Below, piece after piece: positions 50,729 through 62,762 of a stretch of DNA of 64,000 nt. Position 1 is the stretch's first letter, and every line of letters begins with the position of its first letter. Below the pieces are notes generated by a model that saw only the letters and a list, made by a program, of their open reading frames with translations, ran no database searches and was not told the DNA's origin. Made by a program: the position numbers and the translations under genes. Source of the DNA: Lithodes maja (taxonomy: Eukaryota > Arthropoda > Malacostraca > Decapoda > Lithodidae); assembly GCA_037953745.1 (NCBI GenBank), contig JBAKBP010012279.1, forward strand, positions 1 to 64,000, in the 5' to 3' direction.

Positions 50729-52364
50729 TGTGACTCACCCAGTGCTTTGCAACGCAACCTGATTGTACTCCTTGGTACTCGACTGTACCGCCCGTGATCT
50801 GGCTACCGTCAGCCGCAATGTATATTGAGTGTGACAACTTATAACTATGTTCTTTGTATCTCTGCAAAGGTCTCGTCATGTGCTAACCAGTGGTGGGTTT
50901 TGTTTTAAGCCATGTCAAGACCTTCCATTTAATATGTAATATCAATAGAGAAGTTGATAGATAAGACAATGGGAGTTCAGAGAGAGAGAGTGAGTTAGGC
51001 TTCAGAGCAAGAGGGTAGCAACGCGCCACGCTGCCGGCCGGGTGGGTTGCCAAACGTATGGACTGGTTGGCAGCCTTGCGCTTATAGCTAGGCGCGACAG
51101 GGTTGGTAGTCCATTGCTGCCTGCCTACGCTGCCTGGGCTGGGCCCATGTTGTCGTACAGCACACTGCCTGGAGGCTGGCTGCGTGTTCCATGACCAGAT
51201 TGCCTAGAACCTTTGAGATTCTAACATCCCTTGCCCTCTCTCCCAACTTCTCACGGTTGCACTCTTTCTCTCTGACGACATTACTCTCATTTCATTCTTC
51301 TCTCTATTTAAATGCATAACCTTCCCTTGAGGTCCTAAAGGAGTTTCAGCACTCACCTCTCGTATTACTCTTAGGACAAGCATATATTTACATGTATTAG
51401 ATTTAAGGGGTTAATGTGAACAGCGATCTTCTTGATGAGGATAGTTGGTGAACGTTCTACATGTTCACGATTTATATGCCCCGCTCATCATCCCATTTGT
51501 GACTAGACTGGTGCCATGTGTAAGAGCCCGACCATGCCCAGGAGTTGTCTGTGGAGGGACGAGGACTTAGCCTTGATTTGCATACCGAGCCAGGAGCGAG
51601 TGTAGCACCCGAGACTACAGCTCGCTCGTAGTGCCGGTATAGTAGAGTAACGTAATTTATCTGTCCTTGTGTTCTCTACAGTCTTCTCCTGGGTTCTCGC
51701 TTTCGGTGCTGGGACTCGTTGTTCCTGTGACTTGGCCTGCTAGCTAGAACACATGGGGATGATGAGTGGGATATATCTTTATTTTACTCTGCATTGCAGC
51801 TCTCTTTAAGTATATGTCTATAACCCTTTACAATACACATTACTCACACACAAGACAACACTATTAATACTGTCATGTATCAATTAACTGCACTGTCGTT
51901 TTGCTGCTGTGTCCGGAGTTCTGTTGCGTAGGGCGCATACGGACTCGGAGGGGAGACAGAGTGAGAGAAGCGAAGTAGCCTATGCGGTAGTAGGCTACCG
52001 GCGCAGTACTGTTGCCTGCAACCTTTTAGTTATTCCAAGTATAGATTCATTATTATAATAAGTGACTACTATTTATGTTCCTCCCATGTGTATTATTAGG
52101 TATCTACTGGATCATGAACATCTTGTATGCTACATGCTAGTGCATGTTAGTAGGGACAGTTATTGTAGGGCACGCGGTTTCAAGTAGGCGTGTACATTTG
52201 TCATTTAGCATTTCACTGTCATACCTTTAGCCTGCTTCTATTCTACATTATTAGAGGCTTAATATTAACATAGTTTCTTGAGTATTGCATTTCTTTTTAG
52301 TAATAACGTAACCTATAAATGTCTGAGGGAGTTTAGCCTCATAGCCTACCCCTGTTGTACACTT
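50729..52364 (+). repeat. 3' LTR of element C, left part (split by D)
   Basis: Matches 43209-44854 of the 5' LTR and stops at ...CCTGTTGTACACTT where D is inserted; the match resumes at 61998 with TCGCCGAGTTAAGG. Confidence 0.95.
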
Positions 52365-54227
52365 TGTGACGCATGTCGAGTATGAGCATGCTGTACAGAA
52401 CGCCCAGTCAGGCCCCACTCTCGCTAGGATCGTCAGGGCAGGAACTTTGGCTGTAGTCTGTGTAGAGTTTCCTAACTTAGTTTATGTGAGCCGTTGTACT
52501 ATAAGTATTATAAATATGTATTTTGTTTTCATCTGAGTCAACGAGTTCTATTTTATATCATTAGTTATAAGTATTGTGTGTGGGACTTATATGTAATGAT
52601 GAGAGGAGAGAGAGAGAGATATTACGTAACGGGGACCAGTGAGTGCGCCACGCGGGCAGATAGGCCTAATTCCCTCCTCCCTCCTCCCTTCCTCCCTTTC
52701 AGCGCGTGGGAAGTTCTTTGTCGATCCCAGATTGAGAGAGAATATGACGTCATGATTGCCAGTGGGCGGTCCTTAAGTAGTTTGAGATATGCCGCTAGAG
52801 GGCCGAGTATAAAAAGAGAGGTTCTTGCCACCATTTCTTCAGAACTCATCAGGCAAAGCGACTTCTCATATCCCTTGCAACTATCCATATTCTTCCGACT
52901 GATGTGAACTTTCTCTACTCTCTGAACAGCCTATCTTCTTCTCTTCTCGTCCCTGTTTAACCTCCATGACCCCTTTGGTGCAGATTTAGTCAGCCAAAGT
53001 ATTATCGCTTGAGTTCTCACGAGATAAGTGCCTGTTAGATAGCCTATTTTTGGAAGGGTTAACTAGAATAGGATTGATTGATGTTTGTTGCACTCGTATA
53101 TGCATTTCCCTGTGTGCGATTATTCATGTTCCTGTTTTCTGCTGGTTTAGGCAATGCTAGACTGGGATAGGGTTTCTGAGTTGTGATTTCCTATGAGTAC
53201 TAGGTTGCGGTTGAACCAGTACAATTGCAACGGAGACGTGGAACGCCTAGGTGGTCTTTCTGACTGTGTACCGTGGGAGTTTAGCACTGTGTTGCGAGTG
53301 AGGGCTTTTGCCTGTGCCACCCAACACTGTGCTATCTCATTTGCTTGACTTTGAGAGGATCGCCAGGAGAGAACCAGATACTAGTGATCTGGATCTCTCA
53401 AGAGAGCATCCCGTCAATTACCGTAATTTGGCCGCACAGTCTTAAGGACCTCGCTAGGCTACGAGCCGCTTGCTCAGCCATTGTCTCTTAACCTTAGATA
53501 TCCCAGCTAGACTTTGCTCGACCAGCAGATACAGCATAGTATTGAAGCTTCTCCTTATGTATATTATTGTTTAAGCACTATTGATTTCATGTGTGGCACG
53601 CTTAGCTACTTCAGAGATTAGTGGCCCACGAGCACAATCTTAGTAGGCTATTGCCAGTGCATTGTCGGAGTACTTCTTCTTAATGTTTGCCATATCCTAT
53701 TGCTTATTCTTATTCTTATAATTCTTCTTATGTCAATTTAAAGCCTTTAATTACCAGTGAGTTATTCATTAAATTGCTGTTCAAAATCCGATACTTACTT
53801 CTTACGAGTATTCGAGAAGCATCTAACTTATCAGAAGATTCCTTGCTTGATGCTCGAGGACTATTGTTTAACGTAACGTAATAGTGCCGATCCGAAGTAG
53901 AGGGTGGAGGACTTCTTAAGTTCTTAGTTCAAGGGTGGATTACTTCGGCTTCGGCCAACACTATTCTTTAGTGTTGTAGTACTTTCTTCTTTGTTTGATT
54001 GTTGACCAGACTAGATAACTCCCGTCTTGTTATTAGTCTGTTGTGTGAAACGCTAGTACCGAGTTCTTGTATACCCCGTTATAGCAGATAGAACTCTGGA
54101 GGGTAGTGGCGTTTTTTGTTCGGCTGGCAGTACTCTGGGGTTGGGATCGTGTGTTTCCGTTGTGGCAGCGAGCCATACTCGAGTCCTGTGTAAGAGCCCT
54201 AGTGTACCCGAGTGCCCGGTCGTAACA
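52365..54227 (+). repeat. 5' LTR of element D
   Basis: TGTGACGC...GTCGTAACA; TGACGTCA at 52745-52752 and TATAAAAA at 52808-52815. A TTACGTAAC motif lies further upstream at ~52622. Confidence 0.96.
52745..52815 (+). promoter_or_regulatory. Core promoter of element D LTR: CRE palindrome, GC box, TATA box
   Basis: TGACGTCATGATTGCCAGTG, GGGCGG and TATAAAAA occur in the same order as in element B, with the sequence between GC box and TATA changed. The 3' LTR repeats it at 60511-60581. Confidence 0.6.
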
Positions 54228-54229
54228 AA

Positions 54230-54241
54230 TGGCGACCTTGC
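54230..54241 (+). other. Primer-binding site of element D
   Basis: TGGCGACCTTGC two bases after the 5' LTR. Confidence 0.8.
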
Positions 54242-54441
54242 TTAGGATTTTGTGAACAGTATAATTTTTTGCAGAGTTGTACAACATTTGTTTGTTCGTA
54301 CTTTAGCGTACATATTGAAGAATATTTTTTTTTGTAAGGCAATTAGGAGAGCATTTAAGAGACTCCAGTTAATTTAGTAATTAGTGCTTGCATAAGGGAG
54401 TTTAACACTTTTGTCTCGAGAATTTTTTGGTGAACTTCAGT

Positions 54442-57400
54442 ATGTCGTGCCCTAGTACTGACGAGGAGCGAGAGATGCTATTTGAGGAGGTGCCGTTAGT
54501 AACTAGTGAGGAGGATGCTAGACTTTTTGTGAGTAAGCAGTACCACGTGACGGAGGAGAGGCTGACTGGGGTGAATGTTTATGGCTTGCACCTGATAGCC
54601 AAGGTTTTGGGTCTATCCAATGTAGGAGGGATGTCCAAGGGGGAGCTGATTTCCTGGGTGTTGCGTGGGCGACATGGGGTTTCGGAGGAGAGGGCGTTTG
54701 GGGGGGTTCCTCCCCAGATCCCCTCTCACTCGACTCCCACAGTGCCGTCCACTCAGTTGCCGGAGGTTAGCACTCTCCCACAGAGGGATGAGAATTGGAA
54801 GATTGGAGTGCCCTCGGGCGGTGCGTATGGTGGTTCCCCAGTTCTTGCCCCCCCTCCTTCAGTAGTGGCAGCTCCCTCTTCCGGCCTGTCTCCTGAGATG
54901 ATATTTAAACTCGAGCTTGCTAAAATGGAGAATGAGGCTAGGAAGCAGGAGATGGAGAATGAGTCTAGGAGGCATGAGAAGGAGATTGAGGCTGAGACCA
55001 GGAGGCGGGAGGATGAGACTAGGAAGCAGGAGAATGAGACTAGGAAGCAGGAGAATGAGACTAGGAGGCATGAGATTGAGGTCAGGAGGCACGAGGCTGA
55101 GCTTAGATACGACTCCGAGAAATATTGTGCTCAGATAGACTTAGATAAGACTCGTGCAGAGTCGACAGGGATTCGGATGGGCCGGGAGGGCCAAGTAATA
55201 GAACAGTCCTTGTCCCACTTAGTCAAGTTGGTGCCGGCATTTAGTGAAACTGAAGTCACAGAATTTTTTAATCGTTTTGAGAAGAAGTGTAGGGAGCATA
55301 ATTGGCCTGAAGAGAAGTGGGCAGCTCTGGTCTCCTCAAGACTTACGGGTAAGGGTCTGAAGGCTTATGATGCACTGCCTTTAGAGTCTTGCATTGACTA
55401 CCCAGAATTGAAGAGAGCTGTCCTACGGGCATACGAGTTGCAACCAGAAACATATCGATTGAAGTTTCGGGGTGTTACAAAGACTAGGGAGGCGACCTTT
55501 CTTGAACATGCCCGGGACTTAAAAGATGCACTTACAAACTGGACACGTTCTGAGAAAGCTGAGACGGCCGAACAGTTGACTGAGCTGTTTCTGCTCGAGC
55601 AGTTTTATAAGTGTACAGGTGCAGAAATGACTTTAACTATTAAAGAAAAGAATCCAAAAACTCTACAGGAGGCAGCTGAGATGGCTGACCTCCGGCTATC
55701 ATTAATTCGTGGGTGCGGGTCTGCCCAGCGTAGTGAGGCAGGTAACAAGGGGCGTGACGCCCCACCCCCCCGAGTTAGTAATATATCTTATGCAAACAAG
55801 TACAAGAGTTATGATACCAAGACTGACCACAAGACTAGCACCGTCCCATTTAAGAAGGGGCCGGGCCCTTCCCAGTACCAAGGGAAGCCCAAAGGGGAGT
55901 TAGAGTGTTATCAATGTCATAAAAAGGGGCACTTTGCAAGAGTCTGTCCTAGCAAACCACCTACAGCAGCTGTGTCTTTGGCCTGCAACATTGGTGTGTC
56001 TCTGAAGCCTTCTGAGTTTGCCCGGGGCAGTTCGTCAGAGGCTGAGGCACAGCCAATGCAGAAGCACCTGGGAGGCTCAAACCCTGCTCAGGATGTTTTT
56101 TGCGACCATAGAGGACGGGGTTGCGTGATGTGGGCGGGGCGCAAGCATGGAGTAGAGGTCTTGCGTGATACAGGTGCTTCCCAGACTTTGATGAAAAACT
56201 TGACTGGCTACCCTATAAATGCGGCTCGGGTGGTGGTGGTGCAGGGTATTAATGCAACTCGGTCATACCCGCTGGTGCGGTTGGAGTTGGAGGTGGATGG
56301 TGTGGCACGTGAATTGGATGTTGGGATTGTGGAGAAACTGCCAGTGGAGGGCGTCGACCTTCTTCTCGGCAACGACTTTGCAATGCCCGCTTCTGAGGTT
56401 CTACCCTTAGTCGTTGCCGAGAGGCCGGCCGACGTGAGTAGGGAAGAGCGAGAGTGGGTCGAGCGGTGCCAGGCACAACCCATGGCGTGTGCTGTCACCC
56501 GAGCTCGGGCAGCTAAAGTGTCACCGCCTAGTCCTCCGTCTTCAGACCAGCAGAGGAACGATCAACAGGAGGAGGCTAAAGCTGGAGTTGGTTTTAAGAG
56601 TTTTGACTCGGCGGCTCTCCTGGGTGATTCAGTATTAGCACCATTACTTAGTTCTGGAGTAGCCCCTGGGCCTGTCATCGAGAGTGACGAGGCTGGGCAT
56701 GACGAGTCTCCACGACAGCAACGTTATGAACATCGAGAGAGACAGAGGGAGCAGCTCAGTATCGGGGAGGGTCATGCATTGCTCCGGGAGCAGTTAGATC
56801 GCTTGGCACCCTCAGATATACGTCGGTTGCAGCTGGAGGACCCTGAGCTCCAAACGTGTGCTAATGGAGCTGTGGAGCTCGACGAGGACGGTGATGCACA
56901 GCCGGGAGATTTTTTTTATTTAGATGGCATCCTGTATCGGCGTTTTCAAGACCCTAACCGTAGCTGGAAGATGGGGTCCGGGGTAGTGGACCAGTTGATG
57001 GTGCCGCGGGAGTGCAGGGATAGCCTACTGAGTTTGGCGCATGACACACCGCTGGCAGGACATTTGGGGGTAAGAAAAACGGTGGCGGCTTTGGGGAAGT
57101 TGTTTTGGTGGCCGGGGATGAAGTCTCATGTGCAGTCCTGGATAAACTCATGTGATATTTGTCAACGGGTCGGGAAACCAAACCAAGTTATTCCTAAAGC
57201 TCCGTTGCACCCTATTCCTGTAATTGGGCCACCTTTTAGTAAGATTGTTGTTGACATGGTTGGTCCCCTCCCTCCCACAAAGGCTGGTAATAAATTTTTG
57301 TTAACCATCATGGATGTTGCCACTAGATACCCCGATGCATACCCCATGAAAAACGGCATGGCTAAGACGGTAGTCAGTAACTTGGTGTGGTACTTTTCAA

Positions 57401-58296
57401 GGTACGGGTACCCGGAGGAGATTCAGTCTGATCAGGGGTCCAATTTCACCTCCAATCTCTTTAAGCAAACAATGCAACAGCATGGAATACGGGCGGTGGT
57501 ATCGTCAGCGTATCACCCTGAGAGCCAAGGGGTGCTTGAGCGGTGGCATGCCACCCTTAAAAGCATGCTCAGGTGTTATTGTGCTGATAACGGAAGAGAT
57601 TGGGATCTTGGATTGCCGTATGTACTGTTTGCTGCTCGGGAAGTGCCTGGTGAGAGCCTGGGATTTAGTCCAAACGAGCTGATTTTTGGACACCGAGTCA
57701 GGGGCCCCCTTAATATGCTGCGGGAAATTTGGGAAGGAACTGTGCCGCCTTGTTCCTTGTTGAAGTATGTGTTTGAAAGCCGTGAGCGCATGCTTAAGAG
57801 TCTGGAGATGGCAGGTCGGAATTTAACAGGGTCACAAGCTTTAATGAAGGACAGGTATGATCGCAAAGTGAAGCTCCGGGAGTTCATTGTGGGACAGGAG
57901 GTGTTGATTTTGTTGCCTTTGGTGGGTAACCCCTTGTCGGCGAAGTATACTGGACCCTATAAAATTGTGGAGAAAATTTCGGACCTAGATTACCTTGTTG
58001 CCACTCCAGACAGGAGGAAGAAGAATCAGTTATGTCACGTGAACCTGATAAAAGAGTATGTGAGGCGCCCCTCTGAGCCTCTCACTGTCCCTGTGTTGGC
58101 TTGTTGCGGCCGTGGTGGAGAAGGAGAGGGGGACAGTCAAGCTTCAGAGGAGGATAGCTGGGATCACCATGTTTCAGCGGATCAGTGGGCGGGGAACTCG
58201 AGCCTAAGGGCTGACGAGGCTATAGCCCATTTGCCTGAGCCGCAATTTGAAGCTATCCGTCAGTTGCTCGGTTTTATACCCCACTGTATTCGCTGA
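54442..58296 (+). pseudogene. Gag-protease-integrase part of element D polyprotein
   Basis: 1284 codons from the first in-frame ATG (54442). In order: SAP-like N-terminus (~45-90); coiled coil with TRKQENE repeats (~165-220); capsid-like region (~240-440); CCHC knuckle (489-502); protease DTGAS (Asp 576) and 'LLLGNDF'; integrase zinc-binding H867-X6-H874-X29-C904-X2-C907; DDE core Asp938, Asp997, Glu1033 (D,D35E spacing); integrase C-terminal 'VGQEVLILLPLVGNPLSAKY' (~1150) and a conserved 'RKKNQLCHVNL' junction. The linker before RT runs into a +1-type frameshift in GGTTTTATACCCC (~58275), after which the last residues are spurious. All catalytic motifs seen are intact. Confidence 0.9.
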
Positions 58297-58762
58297 ACAT
58301 CCAGGCCTCACTACTCAGGCTATGCATGATGTTGACGTGGGGCACCATCTACCCTTTAAGTCAATCCCATACCGTGTGCCCCCCATAAAACTACCCGCTC
58401 TGAGGGATGAGTTGGAGTATATGCTCGGTAGAGGGTTGATAGAGAAAGGTACCGTTAAATGGACTTCCCCCGTAACACTGCAGCCTAAACCAGATGGCAA
58501 GGTACGCTTCTGTATTGATTTCCGTAGGCTAAACGGTTTGACTCCAACTAACCCATATCCTCTTCCTCGGGTTGATGATAGTGTTGATAAAATTGGTAAT
58601 GCTCGGTTTTTGTCTAAAGTTGATTTAGTAAAAGGTTACTGGCAAGTACCTTTGTCCGAGCGCGCTAAAGGGTATGTGGTTTTGTGGTGGACGGGAGTAC
58701 TTACCGGTGTAATGTTATGCCCTACGGACTTAAGAATGCACCAGCAACGTTTCAGAACCTGA
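58270..58762 (+). pseudogene. RT N-terminal part of element D
   Basis: Frame open from 58247, homologous from ~58280. Contains 'PALRDELEYMLGRGLI', 'TSPVTLQPKPDGKVRFCIDF' and 'KVDLVKGYWQVPLSERAKG'. Near 58670 a 1-nt deletion relative to B (GCTAAAGGGTATGTGG against GCTAAAGAGGTAGGTGG) shifts the frame and the tail to 58762 is spurious. Confidence 0.85.
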
Positions 58763-59616
58763 TGAATGAAATTGTCAAGGACATTCCAAATTGCACCGTA
58801 TACTTGGACGATGTAATCATTTATGATGACGACTTTGAGAGCCATTGTGAGCACCTGGAGACCTTGTTCCGGAAACTTAGTGAAGCAAGTCTGGTAGTAA
58901 ATTTGGCAAAGTGTGACTTCGTAAAAGCCACTGTGCAGTACCTTGGGTTTGTAGTGGGAAGGGGACAGGTGTGCCCTCCTCAGAACAAGGTACAGGCTAT
59001 CAATAAATTTCCGCACCCAACCACCAAGAAGCAGATCATGAGATTCTTGGGTATGATAGGCTACTACAGACGCTTTATAAAAGGTTACTCCACGGTGTTG
59101 GCACCTCTCACAGATTTGTTATCTAAAGACAAAAAGTTTTTGTGGGCGCCTGAGTGTGAAAAGGCTTTTAATTTAGTGAAGCATTTGCTGTGTACTCACC
59201 CGATACTCAGGGCCCCAGACTTTAACAGGCCTTTTCAGCTGGCAACAGATGCTAGTGGTGTAGGGGCTGGTGCCGTCTTGCTACAGACAGACAATGAGGG
59301 TGTGGAACACCCAGTAAGTTTCTTTTCTAAGAAGTTCAATGCTGCACAAAAGAACTATTCTACAATAGAAAAGGAATTACTGGCGATTGTGCTGTCACTC
59401 AGGCACTTCGAGGTGTATGTTCCAGCCTATGGCCCAGTCGTGGTTATCTACACTGATCATCACCCTTTGAGATTCCTAAATCAATTTCACAATCGCAATA
59501 TGAGACTGACCCGGTGGTCATTGATGTTGCAGGAGTATAACCTGGACATCCGGCATATTGCGGGATGTGACAATGTGATTGCGGATTGTTTATCGAGGGT
59601 AGATGATCAGTCGTAG
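58684..59616 (+). pseudogene. RT palm and RNase H of element D
   Basis: Begins 'VDGSTYRCNVMPYGLKNAPA'; YLDD at 58801-58812; RNase H TDAS (Asp at 59248), 'EKELLAIVLSL', 'YTDHHPLRFLNQFHNRNMRL' and 'VIADCLSRVDD'. The ORF ends at 59616 and only ~0.5 kb of UTR separates it from the 3' LTR, so there is no integrase or envelope-like ORF after RNase H. Confidence 0.88.
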
Positions 59617-60122
59617 GCTATCACAGGTGTATGATCCCGAAGAGATTGACACACGGGTAGCCTCCTGCTTTGGTTTGAGTAGTATTTTGCGCTTGGTGCT
59701 TGTTGGCTCGCGGTTGTAGCCCAGCGTATTGGGTCGTAAAGCAGGATTGTTGAGCGTTTGGTATAGAAGAAAATAGGCTGCCCTTATAGTGCAGCCGGAA
59801 AAAAACATATTAAAATATAAAAATCATATAAAAACTTTTTCTTTTTGATATAGATAATTGTATAAGTTTATCATAGCCTATAGTGTTTGAGTAGTCCACG
59901 AACTATCAAACGGCTGAGCTGCTGTAAGCTCGCTCTGGGAGCATGATATTATGTCTTTTACTATTGTTGGGAGGAGTTATGAAATGTGAATTTTTTTTTT
60001 ATATAAGATGTGTTTTAGTGATAAACTCAGCGTTGTTTTAGTGCCATGCGGTCGCTGGTGTGAGGGGTTTGATGGGGTTCTGTATATCAGATTTTAGCTC
60101 AGGGTTGAGCAAGTAAAATCTT

Positions 60123-60130
60123 GGGGGAGG
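60123..60130 (+). other. Polypurine tract of element D
   Basis: GGGGGAGG directly before the 3' LTR at 60131. Confidence 0.85.
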
Positions 60131-61993
60131 TGTGACGCATGTCGAGTATGAGCATGCTGTACAGAACGCCCAGTCAGGCCCCACTCTCGCTAGGATCGTC
60201 AGGGCAGGAACTTTGGCTGTAGTCTGTGTAGAGTTTCCTAACTTAGTTTATGTGAGCCGTTGTACTATAAGTATTATAAATATGTATTTTGTTTTCATCT
60301 GAGTCAACGAGTTCTATTTTATATCATTAGTTATAAGTATTGTGTGTGGGACTTATATGTAATGATGAGAGGAGAGAGAGAGAGATATTACGTAACGGGG
60401 ACCAGTGAGTGCGCCACGCGGGCAGATAGGCCTAATTCCCTCCTCCCTCCTCCCTTCCTCCCTTTCAGCGCGTGGGAAGTTCTTTGTCGATCCCAGATTG
60501 AGAGAGAATATGACGTCATGATTGCCAGTGGGCGGTCCTTAAGTAGTTTGAGATATGCCGCTAGAGGGCCGAGTATAAAAAGAGAGGTTCTTGCCACCAT
60601 TTCTTCAGAACTCATCAGGCAAAGCGACTTCTCATATCCCTTGCAACTATCCATATTCTTCCGACTGATGTGAACTTTCTCTACTCTCTGAACAGCCTAT
60701 CTTCTTCTCTTCTCGTCCCTGTTTAACCTCCATGACCCCTTTGGTGCAGATTTAGTCAGCCAAAGTATTATCGCTTGAGTTCTCACGAGATAAGTGCCTG
60801 TTAGATAGCCTATTTTTGGAAGGGTTAACTAGAATAGGATTGATTGATGTTTGTTGCACTCGTATATGCATTTCCCTGTGTGCGATTATTCATGTTCCTG
60901 TTTTCTGCTGGTTTAGGCAATGCTAGACTGGGATAGGGTTTCTGAGTTGTGATTTCCTATGAGTACTAGGTTGCGGTTGAACCAGTACAATTGCAACGGA
61001 GACGTGGAACGCCTAGGTGGTCTTTCTGACTGTGTACCGTGGGAGTTTAGCACTGTGTTGCGAGTGAGGGCTTTTGCCTGTGCCACCCAACACTGTGCTA
61101 TCTCATTTGCTTGACTTTGAGAGGATCGCCAGGAGAGAACCAGATACTAGTGATCTGGATCTCTCAAGAGAGCATCCCGTCAATTACCGTAATTTGGCCG
61201 CACAGTCTTAAGGACCTCGCTAGGCTACGAGCCGCTTGCTCAGCCATTGTCTCTTAACCTTAGATATCCCAGCTAGACTTTGCTCGACCAGCAGATACAG
61301 CATAGTATTGAAGCTTCTCCTTATGTATATTATTGTTTAAGCACTATTGATTTCATGTGTGGCACGCTTAGCTACTTCAGAGATTAGTGGCCCACGAGCA
61401 CAATCTTAGTAGGCTATTGCCAGTGCATTGTCGGAGTACTTCTTCTTAATGTTTGCCATATCCTATTGCTTATTCTTATTCTTATAATTCTTCTTATGTC
61501 AATTTAAAGCCTTTAATTACCAGTGAGTTATTCATTAAATTGCTGTTCAAAATCCGATACTTACTTCTTACGAGTATTCGAGAAGCATCTAACTTATCAG
61601 AAGATTCCTTGCTTGATGCTCGAGGACTATTGTTTAACGTAACGTAATAGTGCCGATCCGAAGTAGAGGGTGGAGGACTTCTTAAGTTCTTAGTTCAAGG
61701 GTGGATTACTTCGGCTTCGGCCAACACTATTCTTTAGTGTTGTAGTACTTTCTTCTTTGTTTGATTGTTGACCAGACTAGATAACTCCCGTCTTGTTATT
61801 AGTCTGTTGTGTGAAACGCTAGTACCGAGTTCTTGTATACCCCGTTATAGCAGATAGAACTCTGGAGGGTAGTGGCGTTTTTTGTTCGGCTGGCAGTACT
61901 CTGGGGTTGGGATCGTGTGTTTCCGTTGTGGCAGCGAGCCATACTCGAGTCCTGTGTAAGAGCCCTAGTGTACCCGAGTGCCCGGTCGTAACA
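60131..61993 (+). repeat. 3' LTR of element D
   Basis: 1863 bp, apparently identical to the 5' LTR. Followed by ACTT and then the rest of the C 3' LTR. Confidence 0.96.
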
Positions 61994-61997
61994 ACTT

Positions 61998-62168
61998 TCG
62001 CCGAGTTAAGGTACCTCGTTACCGTAGACGATAACTCTGTAGGGCGTTGGTGCTTTTGTTGTCTGGAGCATATAGTATTTGGGACTGGAATCGAGCGTGT
62101 CGTTGTCACTTAAGCCATTTCTGTCCTACGATCAAGAATCCCGAATATGTATTTGCCGATCCAGCCGT

Positions 62169-62172
<4 letters not shown>
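61998..62172 (+). repeat. 3' LTR of element C, right part
   Basis: TCGCCGAGTTAAGGTACCTC through CCAGCCGTAACA corresponds to 44859-45022 of the 5' LTR, which completes the split LTR. Confidence 0.95.
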
Positions 62173-62231
<59 letters not shown>

Positions 62232-62254
62232 CACACACACACACACACACACAC
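62173..62254. repeat. (TA)n then (CA)n microsatellite, right part, split by element C
   Basis: TA units to 62228, then GA and (CA)n at 62231-62254. Together with 43154-43208 it was one compound microsatellite before element C inserted. Confidence 0.93.
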
Positions 62255-62762
62255 AGTTCTAAGGTAAAACAATATTGTATGCCGCCCTAACCCCACCACT
62301 ACTACCACCACCACTACCACTACCACTACACCGAAGCTTCACTCCTGACCGAACCGTAGAGTGAAGCCGTAATGTTGTTGTGGGGCTATTGTTGTTCACT
62401 TGGTTGTTGTTAAAGCGTGTGTGTGTGTGAGAGAGAGAGGGAAAGAGAGAGAGAGAGATAAATGTGTGCAAGAGTGAGTAAACGACGAGAGTGGGTGATA
62501 GTAATATATAATCATTCAGCAGACGTACAGTTTTGGCCGAAAACAAAACTGCAAAACCAACATAGCAACTAGTACCCTACACTGTTATATTGTAAGATTA
62601 TTTTACACACATTAGTATTCCTGTTACACTTAATACAATTGCCATGTTCGATAGCACTGCTCTTAGTGTCGCCCATGCACTTATAACTATTATTATACTT
62701 GCAAACGATCTGTTTCCATTATTAGATCTTCGAGCAAGGTAGGAACAAGCCACCACAACTCA
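62255..62762. other. No recognised gene; short CCA/CTA, GT and GA runs
   Basis: ACTACTACCACCACCACTAC at ~62298 and GTGTGTGTGTGTGAGAGAG at ~62418-62458; no long frame. Confidence 0.6.

Larger units (their letters stand above)
52365..61993 (+). mobile_element. LTR retrotransposon D (Ty3/gypsy-type, integrase before RT), nested in the 3' LTR of C
   Basis: LTRs are 52365-54227 and 60131-61993, both 1863 bp; I saw no difference between them. ACTT flanks both sides (52361-52364 and 61994-61997), a clear 4-bp target duplication. The interior has primer site, Gag-protease-integrase-RT-RNase H and polypurine tract. It is the most complete member of the A/B/D family and shows what A and B lost. Two 1-nt frameshifts (near 58275 and 58670) break the coding frame. 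Confidence 0.97.
43209..62172 (+). mobile_element. LTR retrotransposon C (Ty3/gypsy-type, integrase before RT), with element D nested in its 3' LTR
   Basis: The 5' LTR is 43209-45022. The 3' LTR is 50729-52364 plus 61998-62172, interrupted by element D (52365-61993). TSDs are ATAT on both sides, but the (TA)n context makes this uninformative. The LTR termini (TGTGACGC/TGTGACTC...CCGTAACA) resemble those of A, B and D, while the LTR body is different, so C is a separate family in the same group. Coding order is Gag, protease, integrase, RT, RNase H. Three frame breaks make this copy defective. Confidence 0.95.

Noticed and set aside
52494..52907. 137-codon ORF in the D LTRs (also at 60260) and the 62-64-codon ORF 'MPYPIAYSYNSS...' in the B and D LTRs
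   Set aside because: They recur only because the LTRs are repeated; the first spans the TATA box region and neither has a counterpart in the diverged A LTR.
59617..60122. Envelope-like ORF between RNase H and the 3' LTR of element D
   Set aside because: Only short frames exist there, and the segment is shared UTR with element B.
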